Shown in pieces: positions 5,800-7,963 of a stretch of 7,963 nucleotides of DNA. The translations under genes and the position numbers were made by a program. The notes below the pieces were generated by a model that saw nothing but the letters and a program-made list of their open reading frames with translations, did no database searches and was not told where the DNA came from. Numbering within the stretch: position 1 is the stretch's first letter; each line of letters opens with the position of its first letter. This DNA is from Candidatus Magasanikiibacteriota bacterium (GTDB lineage Bacteria; Patescibacteriota; Patescibacteriia; Magasanikbacterales; UBA922): assembly GCA_003230965.1 (NCBI GenBank), contig QIHL01000002.1, positions 1 through 7,963 of the forward strand. Reading direction: 5' to 3'.

Positions 5800-5833
5800 G
5801 GTTAAAAAAGAGATATAGATATGAAATAAAAAG

Positions 5834-7501
5834 TTATACTTTTGGTAGCCAAAATCCAAATTCGCTCCCTTTATCTCTGCCACTGCTTTTTGCCCAAATG
5901 TTTCCCCCTTGTCCACTGATAAATTTTTTAGCAATGAAGAGTCCAAGTCCTGTACCATAATTTACATTTATTGTTTTGGCATTTATTCCACGAGAAAATT
6001 TTTTGAAAAAGACAGCTTCGTCTTCTGGATCAAATCCAATGCCATTGTCTGTAATACGACAAGCTACTCCGTTATTTTTTTTTGTAAGGACAACACGTAT
6101 TTTTCCTTTTTTTCTAGTATTATATTTGATTGCATTATCTAGGATAATTTGAATTACTTCTGACACACGTTTTGAATCTGCAGACACAAGTGGAATATTT
6201 TTTTTTGTGTATGAAATTATTATTCCTTTTTCTTTCGCTTTTGCTTTTACACTTTTTATAGATTGTTCTATAAGAGTTTGTAATTTTGTTGGTTCAATAT
6301 GGAAGATGATGCCTTTTTCTTCAATCGTAGCAATATCTAGAAATTGGTCAACCAAGTCAATCAGCCGTTCGTTATTGATGTTTATTGCATTAAGCGTTTT
6401 TTCTCGTTTCTTTTTTGTTTTTGCAAATCTATGGTCAGAAAGCAAATCAATGTATCCTTTTATAACAGAAAGTGGTGTACGTAACTGATGCGCCGCGATG
6501 GAAAGGAAGTCACTTTTTTGTGTGTCAAGTTTTTGCAAATATAAGTTGGCACGTTCCAACTTTTTATTACTCTGTTTTAGTTTGAGATTGAGTCCAGCAA
6601 GCTTTGCATTGGAATTTTTTAACACATCTAGACGTGCAAGTTCTTCACGACGACGGACTTCTCGACGTGTAGATTGTGCGACCAAAATTCCAAATATGAC
6701 AACCATAATAAACAAGATAAAACGAAAGATACGTTCATAATGATCACTAGTGATTAAAACATCAACGCCGACCAAAATTGTCATAGTACCAAGAAATATA
6801 TCAGTCCACAAGACAGCAAGACTCAAAAAACCGTAGCGCATAATTGCGTATACAGTTAATACTGCATATACAGCGACTAACCCATTACCCCATGGTGCAA
6901 TTTGGATATTGTACCATAACAGAAAATTTGTGGAACCACCTACGAGTGCAATAATTATTCCAAGGAGAAAAATTCCAACTTGTCGCTTTTCTTTTTCTAT
7001 GCTTTTTGTATATTTTTGAAATAAAAGTCCTATAGCAATAAAGACAATAATGAAGAATTCTATTATATATGGAGTAAACATCCAGCCGCCAATTGGCCAG
7101 TAGCGGAATTGGAGGCGTGGAGCAACTTTTGCTACAATACCACCAAAAGGGATTGTTAACAGAAAGAAAAGTGCAAGTGCATAACAAATTCCTAGAAAAA
7201 TTTTTACGGAACGTTTGAAATCAATATTCAAAAAAACAAATGTCATATGAATCATAGACACTGGAATCAGGATAGCACCCACCATCATACCACGTACCCA
7301 AAAGAGTGCATGTGCAGGATTTGAAGAAATGAGCCAGATAAAATAGCAACTTGCCCAAATAAAAAGTGAGAAACAAAAAAAAGCTACATATTTTGCAACT
7401 CTATTTTTTCTGCTACTCCACAATGTAACAATACCCAAGATTCCTGTGGTGAGTGCGTTGACAAGTGCTGTAACGGTAAAATATGTGATGATATTTGGCA
7501 T
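5834..7501 (-). CDS. Membrane sensor histidine kinase, multi-TM N-terminus
   Basis: A 555-residue sensor kinase. The first 275 residues hold about eight or nine hydrophobic segments (near 4-28, 37-58, 68-92, 99-123, 143-161, 175-197, 204-222, 231-250, 258-275), like the N-terminal 7TM domain of histidine kinases common in Parcubacteria-type genomes. A charged coiled coil (about 280-330) leads to the dimerisation domain with the phosphorylated His338 in SIAAHQLRTPL. The ATP-binding domain follows with its N box (IILDNAIKYN, Asn456), G1 (DNGIGF 485-490), F box (FFKKFSRG 498-505) and G2 (GTGLGLFIAKK 516-526), so it should be active. It lacks PAS, HAMP and receiver domains. The signal may be a membrane-embedded ligand or membrane state, which cannot be told from the sequence. 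No response regulator is in the window. ATG 7501 follows its own promoter by 25 bp and has no Shine-Dalgarno. Confidence 0.94.
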   Translation of the reverse strand: MPNIITYFTVTALVNALTTGILGIVTLWSSRKNRVAKYVAFFCFSLFIWASCYFIWLISSNPAHALFWVRGMMVGAILIPVSMIHMTFVFLNIDFKRSVKIFLGICYALALFFLLTIPFGGIVAKVAPRLQFRYWPIGGWMFTPYIIEFFIIVFIAIGLLFQKYTKSIEKEKRQVGIFLLGIIIALVGGSTNFLLWYNIQIAPWGNGLVAVYAVLTVYAIMRYGFLSLAVLWTDIFLGTMTILVGVDVLITSDHYERIFRFILFIMVVIFGILVAQSTRREVRRREELARLDVLKNSNAKLAGLNLKLKQSNKKLERANLYLQKLDTQKSDFLSIAAHQLRTPLSVIKGYIDLLSDHRFAKTKKKREKTLNAININNERLIDLVDQFLDIATIEEKGIIFHIEPTKLQTLIEQSIKSVKAKAKEKGIIISYTKKNIPLVSADSKRVSEVIQIILDNAIKYNTRKKGKIRVVLTKKNNGVACRITDNGIGFDPEDEAVFFKKFSRGINAKTINVNYGTGLGLFIAKKFISGQGGNIWAKSSGRDKGSEFGFWLPKV

Positions 7502-7526
7502 AAATAGATAGGCATGACTTGCAGAG

Positions 7527-7555
7527 ATTATACCAGATTTTTGTTGTTGCGTAAA
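7527..7555 (-). promoter_or_regulatory. Promoter of the histidine kinase gene
   Basis: On the minus strand: TTTACG (7555-7550, 4 of 6), a 17-bp spacer, extended TG, and a perfect TATAAT (7532-7527). It lies 25 bp upstream of the kinase ATG, giving a leader of about 18 nt. Confidence 0.75.
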
Positions 7556-7594
7556 CTAATTTGCCACCTATGTATTTGCCTATTAAATTAGTTT
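7553..7594. repeat. 10-bp inverted repeat at the kinase promoter
   Basis: AAACTAATTT (7553-7562) and AAATTAGTTT (7585-7594) are perfect complements separated by 22 bp, and the left arm overlaps the -35 box. ATTTGCC also occurs twice between and within the arms (7559-7565 and 7574-7580, 15 bp apart). The position suggests an operator, possibly for a partner response regulator encoded elsewhere. Its role is inferred. Confidence 0.45.
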
Positions 7595-7669
7595 CGTTTC
7601 AGAATTTAATGTAATAGTATTGAAATTAAATTTGTAAGAATTGTAAGTGTTGTTAATAACTTAAATATG
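7595..7669. other. AT-rich spacer, no gene seen
   Basis: No coding potential on either strand. It holds an 8-bp inverted repeat (AATTTAAT 7603-7610 with ATTAAATT 7625-7632) and a near-duplicated AATT(T)GTAAG, neither with an evident function. It separates the kinase promoter region from the long hairpin at 7670. Confidence 0.5.
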
Positions 7670-7720
7670 AATGTAAAGCTACTAGGTATCTTCTTGGAGA
7701 ATACCTAGTAGCTTTACATT
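7670..7720. repeat. Perfect 20-bp inverted repeat (long hairpin)
   Basis: AATGTAAAGCTACTAGGTAT at 7670-7689 is exactly complementary to 7701-7720, around an 11-nt loop (7690-7700), with a few further pairs possible inside the loop. It is the longest perfect stem in the window. Neither side is followed by a T-tract, so it is not a standard intrinsic terminator. It could be the 3' end of the minus-strand transcript, a processing site, or the palindrome of a small mobile element. Confidence 0.9.
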
Positions 7721-7870
7721 ATCTTGTCCTCCTGGTTACTGTTTTGCAGAAATGCTTAACAGCGATTTTCGCCATTTTTCTGAGCATTTGCACTGTGTTT
7801 TGTTTGTATGGCTGTTTTTTTCTCCTTCTCACTTTTCCCCTTTTGTTTTTATCTGGCGAGATTACCAGAT
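7670..7870 (-). ncRNA. Candidate structured RNA or leader of unknown type
   Basis: A minus-strand transcript of about 200 nt predicted from the promoter at 7878-7905 to the long hairpin. It would begin with a hairpin (ATCTGG 7851-7856 with CCAGAT 7865-7870), then a purine-rich single-stranded stretch (about 7800-7850). A two-part structure follows: AAATGCT 7750-7756 with AGCATTT 7783-7789, enclosing GCGA 7762-7765 with TCGC 7769-7772. Next come GGAGG (7732-7728), ATG-TAA (7719-7714) and the 20-bp hairpin. No protein of useful length is encoded. I recognise no known RNA family (not evidently tmRNA, RNase P, 6S or SRP RNA). It could instead be an untranslated leader. The 3' boundary is a guess. 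Confidence 0.4.
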
Positions 7871-7877
7871 TAGTAAT

Positions 7878-7905
7878 AATATATACTATATATTTTTTTT
7901 GTCAA
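7878..7905 (-). promoter_or_regulatory. Promoter of the minus-strand RNA unit
   Basis: On the minus strand a perfect TTGACA (7905-7900) is followed by TATATT after 16 bp (7883-7878) or TATTAT after 18 bp (7881-7876), both 5 of 6 to consensus. The spacer begins with an A-run. Transcription would start about 7869-7872, exactly at the base of the 7851-7870 hairpin. Confidence 0.65.
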
Positions 7906-7910
7906 GAAAA

Positions 7911-7963
7911 TTATATTACTTCTAGCCCAAAATCTAACGCAACACATTTGGCGCAGAGCGTCA
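7911..7963 (-). CDS. Probable 3' end of a gene entering from the right edge
   Basis: On the minus strand one frame reads TLCAKCVALDFGLEVI and stops at TAA 7913-7911, with codons that look coding and a CxxC pair that could bind zinc. The other two minus frames are less protein-like. The stop lies just 5 bp before the -35 of the next promoter, as expected for a gene boundary. With 16 residues the protein cannot be identified. Confidence 0.35.
   Translation of the reverse strand, partial: TLCAKCVALDFGLEVI

Noticed and set aside
6207..6740. Plus-strand open frames opposite the histidine kinase
   Set aside because: They are antisense to the conserved kinase core, show no domain, and are rich in Phe and Ser as expected for shadows of an AT-rich gene.
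7670..7720. Long hairpin as a standard intrinsic terminator
   Set aside because: Neither flank has a T-tract (ATCTTGTCC on plus, CATATTTAAG on minus). Termination there remains possible but is not supported by the usual signature.

Overview
The window is AT-rich and tightly packed. It reads like a chromosome segment of a small-genome bacterium, most likely of the Candidate Phyla Radiation (Patescibacteria, Parcubacteria-like). This is inference: a MurT/GatD pair, a GreA with a short N-terminal extension, a lone cyclopropane-fatty-acid synthase, a histidine kinase with a large polytopic N-terminus, genes that mostly lack a Shine-Dalgarno sequence, and one apparently leaderless promoter. TGA serves as a true stop (murT and the Fur-family gene both end in ATGA overlaps), so the glycine-recoded code of Gracilibacteria/Absconditabacteria does not apply.

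Layout. Bases 1-460 hold a possible broken gene end, a 16-bp direct repeat, a near-consensus promoter and a structured leader. Plus-strand genes follow: a cold-shock protein (461-661) with a strong terminator, then murT-gatD (746-2736), overlapping by ATGA. greA (2749-3246) lies on the minus strand, convergent with gatD and divergent from cfa. On the plus strand come cfa (3362-4477), a nested palindrome carrying a promoter, and a second ATGA-coupled pair, a Fur-family regulator plus a ZIP metal transporter (4650-5788). A membrane histidine kinase (5834-7501, minus) is convergent with it. The last 460 bases contain no complete gene. They hold the kinase promoter with an inverted repeat over its -35, a perfect 20-bp hairpin, a GGAGG followed by ATG-TAA, a second minus-strand promoter, and the probable 3' tail of a gene entering from the right.

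Functions. MurT/GatD amidates the D-Glu of lipid II, implying a Gram-positive-type peptidoglycan. Cfa would modify membrane lipids. The regulator/ZIP pair is a self-contained metal-uptake unit, probably autoregulated at palindromes over its promoter. The kinase has no partner response regulator here. The least explained part is the minus-strand transcription unit at about 7670-7905: strong promoter, 5' hairpin, several internal stems, the window's only canonical Shine-Dalgarno sequence in front of a start-stop codon pair, and a long 3' hairpin. It is the best candidate for an undescribed RNA element.
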